DNA of 64,000 nucleotides from Actinokineospora globicatena. Its GTDB lineage: Bacteria > Actinomycetota > Actinomycetes > Mycobacteriales > Pseudonocardiaceae. Under the pieces are notes generated by a model. It was not told the origin of the DNA, searched no databases, and saw only the letters and a list, made by a program, of their open reading frames with translations. Each line of letters opens with the position of its first letter. Position 1 is the first letter of the stretch. The translations under genes were made by a program, and so were the position numbers. Shown one piece after another: positions 47,108 through 56,606 of this stretch. The DNA lies in NCBI RefSeq assembly GCF_024171945.1, contig NZ_JAMTCR010000006.1, positions 248,001-312,000 on the forward strand, given 5' to 3'.

Positions 47108-49438
47108 GTGACGGCCACGACCACCATGCGCGTGCGCAAGCGCGATGGGACGTTGGAACCGGTCGACGTCAACGAGATCGTCGGGGCCGTCCGCGCCCAG
47201 GCGATCGGGCTGTCGGATGTGGACCCGTTGCGGGTGGCCACCAAGACCATCAGCGGTCTCTACGACGGCGCGACCACCGAGGAGCTGGACAAGCTCTCCA
47301 TCCAGACCGCCGCCGCGCTGGTGGCCGAGGAGCCGGAGTACTCCAAGCTCGCCGCCGGTCTGCTCGCCGCGTTCATCGGCAAGGAGGTGCGCAGGCAGGG
47401 CATCGGCTCGTTCAGCGAGAGCGTCGCCCTCGGCCACGACCAGGGCCTCATCGGTGACAGCACCGCCGCCTTCGTCGCCGCCAACGCCGCCGAGCTCGAC
47501 GGCGCGATCGACCCCGCCGCGGACCGCCGGTTCGAGTACTTCGGCCTGCGCACCGTCTACGACCGCTACCTGCTGCGCCACCCCGCCCAGCGCACGGTGG
47601 TCGAGATGCCCCAGTACTGGCTGCTGCGCGTGGCCTGCGGCCTGTCGACCACCGCCGCCGAGGCCATCGGGTTCTACCGGCTGATGTCGTCGCTGGCCTA
47701 CCTGCCCAGCTCGCCGACGCTGTTCAACTCCGGCACCCAGCACACCCAGATGTCCTCGTGCTACCTGCTCGACTCCCCGCGCGACGAACTGGAGTCGATC
47801 TACGACCGGTACGCCCAGATCGCCAGGCTCTCGAAGTTCGCCGGTGGCATCGGCGTGCAGTGGTCGCGGGTCCGCTCGCGCGGCGCGCTGATCCGCGGCA
47901 CCAACGGCCACTCCAACGGCATCGTGCCGTGGCTGCGCACCCTGGACGCGTCGGTGTCGGCGGTCAACCAGGGCGGCAGGCGCAAGGGCGCGGCCTGCGT
48001 CTACCTCGAGACCTGGCACCCGGACGTCGAGGAGTTCCTTGAGCTGCGCGACAACACCGGCGAGGACGCCAGGCGCACGCACAACCTCAACCTGGCCAAC
48101 TGGATCCCCGACGAGTTCATGCGCCGGGTCGAGGCCGACGCGGACTGGTCGCTGTTCGACCCCGACGAGCTGCCCGAGCTGGTCGACCTGTGGGGCCCGG
48201 CGTTCGACGAGGCCTACCGCGCCGCCGAGCAGGCGGGCCGCGCCGTGCGGACCGTCAACGCCCGCGAGCTCTACGGCAAGATGATCCGGACCCTCGCGCA
48301 GACCGGCAACGGCTGGATGACGTTCAAGGACACGGCCAACCGCACCTGCAACCAGACCGCCGAGCCGGGCAACGTGGTGCACCTGTCGAACCTGTGCACC
48401 GAGATCCTCGAGGTGACCAGCGACGAGGAGACCGCCGTCTGCAACCTGGGCTCGGTCAACCTGGGCGCGCACGTGGACCCGGTCGACGGGGTGGACTGGG
48501 ACCGGCTGCGCGCGACCGTGCGCACCGCCGTGGTGTTCCTGGACCGGGTGATCGACATCAACTACTACCCGACCGAGCAGGCGGCGCGCAGCAACCCGCG
48601 CTGGCGACCGGTCGGCCTGGGCGTCATGGGCCTGCAGGACGTGTTCTTCAAGCTGCGGCTGCCCTTCGACTCCGCGGCGGCCAAGGAGCTCTCGACCCGC
48701 ATCGCCGAGGAGATCTACCTGACCGCGCTGGAGTCGTCGGCGTCGCTGGCCGAGGAGTCCGGTGCCCACCCGTCGTTCGCGCAGACCCGCGCCGCCCGCG
48801 GTGACCTGCAGCCGGACCTGTGGGGCGTCACCCCGACGCAGACCGAGCGGTGGACTGCGGTGCGCGCCCGGATCGCCGAGCACGGCCTGCGCAACTCGCT
48901 GCTGATCGCCGTCGCGCCGACCGCCACCATCGCCTCCATCGCGGGCTGCTTCGAGTGCATCGAGCCGCAGGTGTCGAACACCTTCAAGCGCGAGACCCTC
49001 TCCGGCGAGTTCCTGCAGATCAACTCGTACCTGGTGCGCGAGCTCAAGGCCCGCGGCCTGTGGACCGACGAGACCCGGTCGCGGCTCAAGCGTGACGAGG
49101 GGTCCGTGCAGGGGCTGGTCGAGCTGCCGCTGGAAGTGCGCGAGCTGTTCCGCACGGCGTGGGAGCTGCCGCAGAAGGCGCTGATCGAACTGGCCGCCGC
49201 GCGCGGGCCCTACATCGACCAGAGCCAGTCGCTGAACCTGTTCGTCGCGTCGCCGACCATCGGCAAGCTGTCGTCGATGTACCTCTACGCCTGGAAGTCC
49301 GGGCTGAAGACCACGTACTACCTGCGCTCCCGCCCGGCGACGCGCATCCAGCAGGCGACCGTCTCCGCCCCGGTCGAGCCGGTCGAGGCCATCGCCTGCT
49401 CCTTGGAGAACCCCGAATCCTGCGAGGCCTGCCAGTGA
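47108..49438 (+). CDS. nrdA: Ribonucleoside-diphosphate reductase alpha subunit (class Ia)
   Basis: The 776-residue protein has an N-terminal ATP-cone (MRVRKRDGTLEPVDVNEIV), the ten-stranded barrel with PSSPTLFNSGTQHTQMSSCYLL (active-site Cys), NLCTEILEVTSDEETAVCNLGSV and APTATIASIAGCFECIEPQ, and a C-terminal redox tail CSLENPESCEACQ. It reduces ribonucleoside diphosphates to deoxy forms. The GTG at 47108 follows GAGGAGA. It overlaps nrdB by four bases and is preceded by the B12 riboswitch, so it is the B12-independent enzyme of the cell. Confidence 0.96.
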   Translation: MTATTTMRVRKRDGTLEPVDVNEIVGAVRAQAIGLSDVDPLRVATKTISGLYDGATTEELDKLSIQTAAALVAEEPEYSKLAAGLLAAFIGKEVRRQGIGSFSESVALGHDQGLIGDSTAAFVAANAAELDGAIDPAADRRFEYFGLRTVYDRYLLRHPAQRTVVEMPQYWLLRVACGLSTTAAEAIGFYRLMSSLAYLPSSPTLFNSGTQHTQMSSCYLLDSPRDELESIYDRYAQIARLSKFAGGIGVQWSRVRSRGALIRGTNGHSNGIVPWLRTLDASVSAVNQGGRRKGAACVYLETWHPDVEEFLELRDNTGEDARRTHNLNLANWIPDEFMRRVEADADWSLFDPDELPELVDLWGPAFDEAYRAAEQAGRAVRTVNARELYGKMIRTLAQTGNGWMTFKDTANRTCNQTAEPGNVVHLSNLCTEILEVTSDEETAVCNLGSVNLGAHVDPVDGVDWDRLRATVRTAVVFLDRVIDINYYPTEQAARSNPRWRPVGLGVMGLQDVFFKLRLPFDSAAAKELSTRIAEEIYLTALESSASLAEESGAHPSFAQTRAARGDLQPDLWGVTPTQTERWTAVRARIAEHGLRNSLLIAVAPTATIASIAGCFECIEPQVSNTFKRETLSGEFLQINSYLVRELKARGLWTDETRSRLKRDEGSVQGLVELPLEVRELFRTAWELPQKALIELAAARGPYIDQSQSLNLFVASPTIGKLSSMYLYAWKSGLKTTYYLRSRPATRIQQATVSAPVEPVEAIACSLENPESCEACQ

Positions 49439-50478
49439 CCACCCTCGAGAACACCGGCCTGTCGAGCACCGCGCGCGGCCACGCCCTGCTCGACCCCGGG
49501 ATGGACCTCACCCTGCGGCCGATGCGCTACCCGCAGTTCTACGACCGCTTCCGCGACGCCATCAAGAACACCTGGACCGTCGAGGAGGTCGACCTGCACA
49601 CCGACCTCGCCGACCTGGCCAAGCTCTCGCCCGCCGAGCGGCACCTGGTCAACCGGCTGGTGGCGTTCTTCGCGACCGGCGACACCATCGTGGCCAACAA
49701 CCTGGTGCTCAACCTCTACGAGCACGTCAACGCCCCGGAGGCCCGGCTCTACCTGTCGCGGCAGCTGTTCGAGGAGGCCGTGCACGTCCAGTTCTACCTG
49801 ACGCTGCTCGACACCTACCTGCCCGACGAGGACGAGCGCGTCGCCGCCTTCGCCGCCGTGGACAACATCCCGTCGATCCGCGCCAAGGCCGAGTTCTGCT
49901 ACAAGTGGATCGACTCGATCTCCGGCCTCACCCGCCTGGAGACCAAGTCCGACCGCCGTGGCTTCCTGCTCAACCTCATCTGCTTCGCCGCCTGCATCGA
50001 GGGCCTCTTCTTCTACGGCGCCTTCGCCTACGTGTACTTCCTGCGCTCCCGCGGCCTGCTCAACGGCCTGGCGTCGGGCACCAACTGGGTCTTCCGCGAC
50101 GAGTCCATGCACATGGCCTTCGCCTTCGACGTGGTCGACACGGTGCGCCGCGAGGAACCCGACCTGTTCGACGAAACCCTCTTCACCCAGGTCCGCGAAA
50201 TGCTCCGCGAGGCCGTCGACGCCGAAACCGCCTTCGCCGAAGACCTCCTCGTCCAGGGCGTCGCGGGCATGTCCATCACCGACATGCGCACCTACCTCGA
50301 ACACGTCGCCGATCGCCGCCTCCAGGTCCTAGGCCTACCCCCCATCTACGGCTCCGCCAACCCCTTCCCCTTCATGGACCTCCAAGACGTCCAAGAACTC
50401 TCCAACTTCTTCGAACGCCGCGTCTCCGCCTACCAGGTAGCCGTCACCGGCACCGTCTCCTTCGACGAGGACTTCTAG
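49435..50478 (+). CDS. nrdB: Ribonucleoside-diphosphate reductase beta subunit
   Basis: The 347-residue protein has the ferritin-like R2 fold. The ligand helix QLFEEAVHVQFYLTLLD gives Glu-x-x-His, and Tyr four residues after His corresponds to the radical tyrosine of class Ia R2. The second set is FAACIEGLFFYGAF and DESMHMAFAFDV. It makes the diiron-tyrosyl radical cofactor used by NrdA. The GTG at 49435 overlaps the nrdA stop (GTGA), which gives coupled synthesis. A 12-bp terminator hairpin follows. Confidence 0.95.
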   Translation: MTTLENTGLSSTARGHALLDPGMDLTLRPMRYPQFYDRFRDAIKNTWTVEEVDLHTDLADLAKLSPAERHLVNRLVAFFATGDTIVANNLVLNLYEHVNAPEARLYLSRQLFEEAVHVQFYLTLLDTYLPDEDERVAAFAAVDNIPSIRAKAEFCYKWIDSISGLTRLETKSDRRGFLLNLICFAACIEGLFFYGAFAYVYFLRSRGLLNGLASGTNWVFRDESMHMAFAFDVVDTVRREEPDLFDETLFTQVREMLREAVDAETAFAEDLLVQGVAGMSITDMRTYLEHVADRRLQVLGLPPIYGSANPFPFMDLQDVQELSNFFERRVSAYQVAVTGTVSFDEDF

Positions 50479-50488
50479 CCCTCTTCTC

Positions 50489-50525
50489 GCTGGACCCCGG
50501 CCTACTTTCCCCGGGGTCCAGCCTT
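50489..50525 (+). terminator. Terminator after nrdAB
   Basis: GCTGGACCCCGG (50489-50500) and CCGGGGTCCAGC (50511-50522) form a perfect 12-bp stem with a 10-base loop, followed by CTT. It directly abuts repeat copy B. Confidence 0.75.
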
Positions 50526-50528
50526 CCC

Positions 50529-50687
50529 TCTTTCGCGTGAACCCCAGTCTCACCCCGATCACGTTCCCCAAGTCGCGTTGTCCACAACCCTTCCGGTTGT
50601 CCACAGCCCAACCGCACCCCTGGGTCGCGCCCCCCACCCCCGGTAGACTGGCACTGGGGACGCCCCCCGGAGAGGGTGGGGGCTGGG
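50529..50687 (-). repeat. 159-bp intergenic repeat, copy B (inverted)
   Basis: This copy is the reverse complement of those at 56832 and 57462 along its full length. It holds two TTGTCCACA 9-mers, at 50578-50586 and 50597-50605, exactly 19 bases apart. These equal the actinomycete DnaA-box consensus. The other end carries the GC hairpin core around CCGGTAGACTGGCACTGGGG. It lies 3' of nrdAB. The remaining stretch to 50825 has no gene. Confidence 0.85.
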
Positions 50688-50825
50688 CTCCGCCGAAGGC
50701 GGCCCGCCGCGGCGCAGCCGAGGTCGAGCGGTCGCCGCAGAGCGAAATCGTCTGCCCGTGAACTCAGACCTGCGCAGGCGGTATCGGTCTCGCGCTGGTG
50801 GCAGGCTCCACTCTCAGTGGTGGTC

Positions 50826-52961
50826 TTACTCGAGTTGAAGCAACTCCTGCTGGACGCGATCGGCATCGGCGATGCGGTACAGCGCCTGGTAGAGCGCGAG
50901 AGCCAGTTGCCACAATCTCCGCGCGTCGTGATGTCGACCGAGCGTTCGCGAGATCTGAGCCGATCGATCGAGAATGTCGGCTTCGTAGTACTTGAATCCC
51001 AGCTCGCGGCAGATGCTGAGCGATTCGCGGTAGTAGTCCAACGCGTCCTCGTGGTGGCCCGCGAGGTGGGAGATGTGCCCCAGGTTGTCCAGCACCCCCG
51101 CCGCCACGTGCTCGTTGCCGTGGGATCGCGCCAAGGTGAGGGCGGCTTCGCAGTAGCCGCGCCCTCGGTCGTAGTCGCCCAACCTCGCGTGCTGCTCGCC
51201 GACCGCGTTGAGGACGTCGGCTTGCCGCGCGGGCAAGTCCAGGCCCTCGAACAGGTGCATGGCGTTGATGGCGTGGTCGAGGGACCGCCGGTGATCACCC
51301 TGCTGCTTCCACGCGAACCCGAGCATGTGATGGGTGTAGGCCTGTTCTTCGCGGTTGTCGGCACGCTCGACCAAGGCGAGTGCCTGTTCCAGGTGGTGTA
51401 CGCCCTCCCGGTGCTCTCCCAGGTTGGCGTGGGCGCAGCCGAGGCGTCGGTGCGCCACGGCGCGCACGACGTGGTCTGCTGACCTGCCCGCCGAGGCCAG
51501 GCCCGCTCGCCACATCCGGACGGAGTCGGGGAAGTGTCCCTGGCGCACCAGGAAGACGTCGAGCGCCCAGGCCAACTGCCACACCACGTCGTGCAGGTCC
51601 GTGGTGATCGCGAGTCGTTGGATCGCGATCAGGTTGGCGTGCTCCGCGGTGAACCAGGCCAACGCTGCGGTGGGGTCCGCGGGTGGTGGAGTCGGACCGG
51701 TCGTGCCTGCGACCTCGACGTGCGGTCGATCCGGCTCCAGCACGTGGTCGGCAGCCAGCGCCGCGTGCAGGTAGAAATCGATCAGTCGCCGCTTGGCGTC
51801 GGCACGGGCGCGTTCTGACAGCACGCCGTGGTTGGCGCGTTCGGTGCAGTAGAGCCGGATCAAGTCGTGCATGCGGAAGCGGTCTGGTGCGTGCTGCCGC
51901 ACCAGGTGGGCGTTTTCCAACTCCCTCAGCACAGACCTGGTGTTGGAGTTCGACAGCGCGGTGAGGCTGGCGGCGGCTCGCAGGCTGAGATCAGGACCAA
52001 CTGCGAGCCCCAACAGCGCGAGCACCGCGGCCGCCCCGGGAGAGAGGGCGTGTTCGGAGTACGACAGAACAGATCTGATGTCGGCGGTCAGATCCCCCGA
52101 GCCAAGAGCGTCGAGTCGGCTGGTCTGGTCACGCAGTTCGCCTGCCAGGACGGACAACGGGAAACTCGGGTGGGTGCGGACGCGCGCGGCGACGACACTG
52201 AGCGCCAGTGGCAATCCCGCGCAGCAGTGCAGCAACTCGGCGGTGGCATCGGGTTCGGCGGTGAGCCGCCCACCGCCGATGTGGTGGGTGAGCAACTCGT
52301 GCGCTTCGTGTGCTGGCAACACGTCCAAGTCCAGCGCGGTTCCCCCGTGCGCGGTCAGCACGCCCGTCAGGCGGCGCCTGCTGGTGATCAGCACCGCGCA
52401 CGAGGGGCTGCCGGGGATCAAGGAGACGAGTTGGGCGGTGTCGGCGGCGTTGTCCAAGACGATCAGCATCCGCCTGCCGACGAGGAGACTGCGGTACAGG
52501 CCGACGCGGGCGGCTGGATCAGGCGGGATGTGCGCGGGCTCGACGCCGAGCGCGTCGAGGAACCCGCGCATCGCCACCGCGGTGGGCATCGGCTCACCGC
52601 TTGGGTCGAATCCGCGCAGGTCGACGTAGAGCTGCCCGTCGGGGAAGTGGTCGACTCGCCGGTGCGCCCAGTGCACGGCGAGCCAGGACTTCCCCATCCC
52701 ACCCGCGCCGCCGATCACGGAGATTCTCCCACCGCCATCGAGGACGTGATCGAGCCGAGCGAGTTCCGCTTCGCGACCGACAAAACCACTTGGCGCCGCG
52801 GGCAAGTGCCGTGGCACAGGGCGCCCGGCGCGGAGCGGAGCATGTACGTGCAGTTCGCGGGTGATGAAACCGGCCTGCACCACTGTTCCGATTGCCGCAG
52901 CGGTGACCTCGTTGTGCACTGGCTGGGAACCGGCTTCGGATTCCGAACTCACTTCGGACAT
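50826..52961 (-). CDS. NB-ARC/TPR regulatory ATPase (AfsR-like, without DNA-binding domain)
   Basis: The 711-residue protein has a short N-terminal segment with TAAAIGTVVQAGFITRELHV, then an NB-ARC ATPase: FVGREAELARLD, P-loop VIGGAGGMGKSWLAVHW, MLIVLDNAAD (Walker B), AVLITSRRRL and GLPLALSVVAARV. TPR-like repeats follow (AVAHRRLGCAHANLGEHREG, AYTHHMLGFAWKQQGDHRRS, AGVLDNLGHISHLAGHHEDA). Unlike AfsR or SARP regulators it has no BTAD or winged-helix domain. It may be a STAND-type switch or part of a signalling or defence function. ATG at 52961 is the first fitting Met. Confidence 0.85.
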   Translation of the reverse strand: MSEVSSESEAGSQPVHNEVTAAAIGTVVQAGFITRELHVHAPLRAGRPVPRHLPAAPSGFVGREAELARLDHVLDGGGRISVIGGAGGMGKSWLAVHWAHRRVDHFPDGQLYVDLRGFDPSGEPMPTAVAMRGFLDALGVEPAHIPPDPAARVGLYRSLLVGRRMLIVLDNAADTAQLVSLIPGSPSCAVLITSRRRLTGVLTAHGGTALDLDVLPAHEAHELLTHHIGGGRLTAEPDATAELLHCCAGLPLALSVVAARVRTHPSFPLSVLAGELRDQTSRLDALGSGDLTADIRSVLSYSEHALSPGAAAVLALLGLAVGPDLSLRAAASLTALSNSNTRSVLRELENAHLVRQHAPDRFRMHDLIRLYCTERANHGVLSERARADAKRRLIDFYLHAALAADHVLEPDRPHVEVAGTTGPTPPPADPTAALAWFTAEHANLIAIQRLAITTDLHDVVWQLAWALDVFLVRQGHFPDSVRMWRAGLASAGRSADHVVRAVAHRRLGCAHANLGEHREGVHHLEQALALVERADNREEQAYTHHMLGFAWKQQGDHRRSLDHAINAMHLFEGLDLPARQADVLNAVGEQHARLGDYDRGRGYCEAALTLARSHGNEHVAAGVLDNLGHISHLAGHHEDALDYYRESLSICRELGFKYYEADILDRSAQISRTLGRHHDARRLWQLALALYQALYRIADADRVQQELLQLE

Positions 52962-53252
52962 CGCCACCCCCGTGAGAGCAGGAGATCCGAGGGTAGCGAC
53001 GGTACCGGCTGGCTCATCAGGGAGTCGCCAACCCGTGCCCGATCGGGCACAGAGACACTGACGATCGGGCAGGAACACCCGGTCGGTGCGCGGTGGGTTG
53101 TACGGTGTCCGGCCCGACGGCAGGCGCCTCATTCGACTGAGTGGCTCCGGGGCGGAACAAGCACGTGACGAGCTTGTCGCCGGACTTGCCGGGCCGGAGT
53201 GCGGACACCGCTGACGTCCTCTGGGCAGGCAGGCCTTGAGGGTCGCCTTCGG

Positions 53253-54563
53253 CTAGCAGGTGATTCCGGCGGAGGTGAGGGCTGAGCAGGTCGCCGTGGC
53301 GGTGTCGTTGGTGGGGCGGGGGTCGGTGGGGGTTCCTGTTGTTCGGGTGGCTGTGGCGGTGAACTGGCCGATGGTGAGCAGGCCGATGGTGGCGCGGATC
53401 GTGCGTTGGGTGGCGGTGGCGACCTGGAGTGGGCCGATGGTGCAGGTGATGGTGCGGGCGTTGCTGGTGCAGCCTGGTGGGGGTGCGGCCAGTGCTGTCA
53501 CGGTGTTGGGCAGCGTCAGGACTACCGTGGCTGAGGTCAGGGGGCTGGGGCCGTTGTTGGTGACACCGATGGTGTAGTCCACGTAGCCGACTGGGGCTGT
53601 GGTGGCGGTGAGGGTCACGGCGGCGTCGGCCTTGGGGGCGTCCGTGGCCCAGTCTGTGATGAACATGGACACGCCGGGGCCGCCGGGGGACGCGGCCAGC
53701 GGGGTCCGGTTCCGGCCGTCGGAGTCCACTGTGGAGAAAGTGCGGTTCGCGCCGTCGACGAAGGCGATCTTGGTGCCGTCGGGGGACCACTGTGGACTGT
53801 AGTCGTTGGGGCCGGTGGTCAGCGCCGTCACCGCGCTGCCGGTTGCCGTGGCGACGCCGATGTTCTGCCGGTTGACCAGCGGGGCCATCTGGGAGAACGC
53901 GATCCGGGCGCCGTCCGGGGACCACTCCGGGTTGACCGAGACGGTGAACGCCGGGTTGGTGGTCACCCGGACCGCGTTGCCGCCGTCCACATCGGACACC
54001 CACAGGTCCACGCTGCCGATGGTCGCCGATGGCCTGCTGTGCGCGATCCGCCGACCGCTCGGGGACACCGCCAGGTCGAACCCGGTGACGCCGGTCAGCG
54101 CGCGCCCGCTGCCGTCGGGGTTCACCGAGACGATCACCTGGTCGTGGTTCGAGTAGTAGATCCGCCCGTCCGGCGACCAGGAGAACACCCGCGAGATGAA
54201 GCCGCGCTCGTCCACGCCGTCCGTGCTGACCTGGGTGACCCCGCCGCCGCCCCGGTCCATCGTCCACACCTGCTCCACGCCGGTGCGGTCGCTGGTGAAC
54301 GCGATCCTCGTGCCGTCCGGCGAGGCCACGGCGGACACGTCGAACGCCGGGTCGGTGGTCAGCCGCGCGCGGTTCGAGCCGTCCGGGTTCACCGAGTAGA
54401 CGTCGAAGTTCCCGTTGACGAGGTCGTAGTAGTACAGCTTCCCGTTCGTCCCGGGGAACGACGCCGAGGCCGCCGGCGCGAACACCACCGAGCTCACCAC
54501 CGCCACGACCGCCAGTGCCAAGCGGGAAACCGGACGCGACTGCACAGCGAGCACGCGGGGCAT
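53253..54563 (-). CDS. Secreted TolB-like beta-propeller protein with C-terminal DUF11 domain
   Basis: The 436-residue protein has a signal peptide (MPRVLAVQSRPVSRLALAVVA, then AxA-type cleavage near APAASA). A six-bladed TolB/PD40 propeller follows with repeating units such as SPDGTRIAFTSDRTG, SPSGRRIAHSR, SPDGARIAFSQMA and SPDGTKIAFVD. A DUF11/CARDB-like beta domain (DYTIGVTNNGPSPLTSATVV) ends in CSALTSAGITC. It is probably exported and may bind a cell-wall or extracellular ligand. The exact role is unknown. Confidence 0.85.
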   Translation of the reverse strand: MPRVLAVQSRPVSRLALAVVAVVSSVVFAPAASASFPGTNGKLYYYDLVNGNFDVYSVNPDGSNRARLTTDPAFDVSAVASPDGTRIAFTSDRTGVEQVWTMDRGGGGVTQVSTDGVDERGFISRVFSWSPDGRIYYSNHDQVIVSVNPDGSGRALTGVTGFDLAVSPSGRRIAHSRPSATIGSVDLWVSDVDGGNAVRVTTNPAFTVSVNPEWSPDGARIAFSQMAPLVNRQNIGVATATGSAVTALTTGPNDYSPQWSPDGTKIAFVDGANRTFSTVDSDGRNRTPLAASPGGPGVSMFITDWATDAPKADAAVTLTATTAPVGYVDYTIGVTNNGPSPLTSATVVLTLPNTVTALAAPPPGCTSNARTITCTIGPLQVATATQRTIRATIGLLTIGQFTATATRTTGTPTDPRPTNDTATATCSALTSAGITC

Positions 54564-54669
54564 GAGGTTGTCCGTTCCCTAGCCGGTCGACGCGGTCCGT
54601 CCACTATGAACGTAGACGCCGCGGCGCCGCGTGCACATCGCCCGATACGGTCCGCCGGAGGGGTGACAG

Positions 54670-54706
54670 ACCCGGGCGGGCTCACGGAGACGGAGCCCGC
54701 CCGGGT
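54670..54706 (-). terminator. Terminator after the anti-sigma gene
   Basis: A perfect 14-bp stem (54670-54683 with 54693-54706) and a 9-base loop lie 48 bases beyond the stop of the leftward anti-sigma gene. Confidence 0.7.
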
Positions 54707-54753
54707 GGACGCTCGGGGCGGTGGGTGGTGGAGCACGGACCGCCCGGGCGTGG

Positions 54754-55464
54754 TCAGGCGGCGTGTTTCGCCGTCGGCCGCAGGTGGCGGGGCTTGGGCC
54801 CGGACTCGCCCTGGGGCGGTTCGGAGACATCGGTACTGGTCTCGCCCTGTCCATAGAGGACTGGTGTGCCAGGCGTAGGCTGCTTGCGGAAAGCGCGCGC
54901 GACGACGAACAGCAACGCGAGACCGACGACGACTGGCAGGTGAGACACGACGCGCTCCGCGGACGCGCTGCCGGTGATCAGGTCGCGCACGGAGAACCCC
55001 ACCAGGACGGCGACGAACCCGGTCAGCGTCGGCAGCAACCCGGCGGCGCGGTGGGCCTGCCCGGCGGCCACGAGCAGCCCGACGCCGAGGGCGAGGTTCC
55101 ACGCGGCGCCCTCGTTGAACAGGTGACCGGTCATGCCGTGGTCGCTGTGCCCGCCGCTGGCCCCCGTGAGCAGCTGCGACAGCGCGAGCCCCAGCTGCAG
55201 CAGCGCGACGACGGCCAGCGCCGCCCGGGGCCCGATGGCGACCGCGCGCGGGGTGGGGGTGGCCGCCAGCACCGCGTCGACCAGGTCGGGCACCGCCTCG
55301 GCTGGTCGCACCCGGATCGACCTGGTCAGGACCTCGGCCCTGGCCCGCCACTCGGCGCAGGCAGGGCACTGCTCGAGGTGCGCGTCGGTCTTGGCGGCAG
55401 GCGCGGGCTCGGCCTCACCGTCGAGGCGGGCCGAGAGCGCGGCGCGGCAGGTATCGCAGTCCAC
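54754..55464 (-). CDS. Zinc-finger anti-sigma factor, polytopic membrane protein
   Basis: The 236-residue protein starts VDCDTCRAALSARLDGE and has the ZAS motif DAHLEQCPACAEW (His-x3-Cys-x2-Cys), the cytosolic sigma-binding domain of zinc anti-sigma factors. After it come about four to five membrane helices (PRAALAVVALLQLGLALSQL, NLALGVGLLVAAGQAHRAAG, LPTLTGFVAVLVGFSVRDLI, VVGLALLFVVARAF). It should hold the ECF sigma factor at the membrane until a signal acts. The GTG at 55464 is chosen because the ZAS domain begins there. Unusually it is transcribed away from its sigma gene. Confidence 0.88.
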   Translation of the reverse strand: MDCDTCRAALSARLDGEAEPAPAAKTDAHLEQCPACAEWRARAEVLTRSIRVRPAEAVPDLVDAVLAATPTPRAVAIGPRAALAVVALLQLGLALSQLLTGASGGHSDHGMTGHLFNEGAAWNLALGVGLLVAAGQAHRAAGLLPTLTGFVAVLVGFSVRDLITGSASAERVVSHLPVVVGLALLFVVARAFRKQPTPGTPVLYGQGETSTDVSEPPQGESGPKPRHLRPTAKHAA

Positions 55465-55528
55465 GTGGTGAATAGTCGCTCCATATGGCGCACGAGTTCC
55501 CGGCGGGGTGTGGTTACCATCCGGGATC

Positions 55529-56080
55529 ATGACCCCCGATGACGAGGTGACCCGCTGGGCGCTGCGCGCGCGCTCGGGCGACCGGGACGCACTGGAGCGG
55601 TTCGTGCGGGCCACCCAGCGCGACGTGTGGCGCTTCGTCGCCCACCTCGCCGACGTGGGGGTGGCCGACGACCTCGCCCAGGAGACCTTCGCCAGGGCGT
55701 TGACCAGCCTGCGCGGGTTCGCCGGGCGGTCGTCGGCCAAGACCTGGCTGCTGGTCATCGCCCGCCGCGTGGTGGTCGACCAGGTGCGGATGGCCAAGGC
55801 CCGACCCCGGCTCGCCGCGGGCGTGGTCTGGGAGCAGGAGGCCGACCGCTTGCGCCCCACGTCCGGCTTCGAGGGCGTCGTCGAGCTGAACCTGCTGCTC
55901 GACGCGCTCGACCCGGACCGCAGGGAGGCCCTGGTCCTGACCCAGGTCCTCGGGCTCAGCTACGCCGAGTCCGCCGAGATCGCGGGCTGCCCGGTCGGCA
56001 CCATCCGCTCCCGCGTCGCCCGAGCCCGCGACGACCTGATCCGCGCCGTCGGCGACGACACCGCCACCGAGGTCGGCTAG
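55529..56080 (+). CDS. ECF RNA polymerase sigma factor (SigC-like)
   Basis: The 183-residue protein has region 2 (ALERFVRATQRDVWRFVAHL, DDLAQETFARAL, TWLLVIARRVVVDQVRMAKA) and region 4 (LLLDALDPDRREALVLTQVL, LSYAESAEIAGCPVGTIRSR), as in group 4 (ECF) sigma factors of the SigC kind. I chose ATG 55529 (MTPDDEV); a GTG at 55508 is in frame. It is divergent from the anti-sigma gene, with only 64 bases between starts, so one shared control region serves both. The regulated genes are not visible. Confidence 0.9.
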   Translation: MTPDDEVTRWALRARSGDRDALERFVRATQRDVWRFVAHLADVGVADDLAQETFARALTSLRGFAGRSSAKTWLLVIARRVVVDQVRMAKARPRLAAGVVWEQEADRLRPTSGFEGVVELNLLLDALDPDRREALVLTQVLGLSYAESAEIAGCPVGTIRSRVARARDDLIRAVGDDTATEVG

Positions 56081-56126
56081 AAACTCCCTGGTGACCGGCG
56101 GTGCCGGCTGGGTACCGTCCGCGCCC

Positions 56127-56606
56127 GTGAGGTCCAACGACGCCACCGCCCAAGCCCTGGCCGACGGCACGCGCCCCCTGTCCCACACCTGGCCCGCGAC
56201 GAAGTCCGACGGCTGGGTGGGCATGGCGATCTCCCGCACCCCGGACCACGTCACGGTCGCCGTCGCCCGCATGACCGGCATCGGCACCCTCTGCGACCTC
56301 CACAGCTTCTACCGCGCCGACGACAACTGGTTCCCCGCCGCGGCCTCCGGCGGCACCCTCGTCGACCCAACGATCCCCATCGCCCCTGGCACCGTGGCCT
56401 GGTTCTACGGTCACCAGATCTCCATCGGTGAGGACGAGGACCTCCTGGAAGCCCAAGTGGGAATCGCCTCTCCCACCGTCACGGCCGTGGAAATGCGCCA
56501 CCCCAATGGCGCCACGGAACTCTTCCACCCCAGTCCCACAACCGGCGTCATCGTCGTAGCAGCCTTGGTCCCCGACTTCGGCCCCCTGACGATCCACTCC
56601 ACCTGA
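56127..56606 (+). CDS. Hypothetical protein
   Basis: I do not recognise this 159-residue protein (start GTG 56127; an in-frame GTG at 56091 would add 12 residues). It has no signal peptide or membrane helix. Beta-rich segments such as GWVGMAISRTPDHVTVAVAR, NWFPAAASGGTLVDPTIPIA and TGVIVVAALVPDFGPL suggest a small globular domain. It lies 46 bases after the sigma gene on the same strand and may be cotranscribed with it. Confidence 0.55.
   Translation: MRSNDATAQALADGTRPLSHTWPATKSDGWVGMAISRTPDHVTVAVARMTGIGTLCDLHSFYRADDNWFPAAASGGTLVDPTIPIAPGTVAWFYGHQISIGEDEDLLEAQVGIASPTVTAVEMRHPNGATELFHPSPTTGVIVVAALVPDFGPLTIHST

Noticed and set aside
55508-55528. Upstream GTG start for the sigma factor
   Set aside because: It adds seven residues without family similarity; the ATG at 55529 begins the conserved region.
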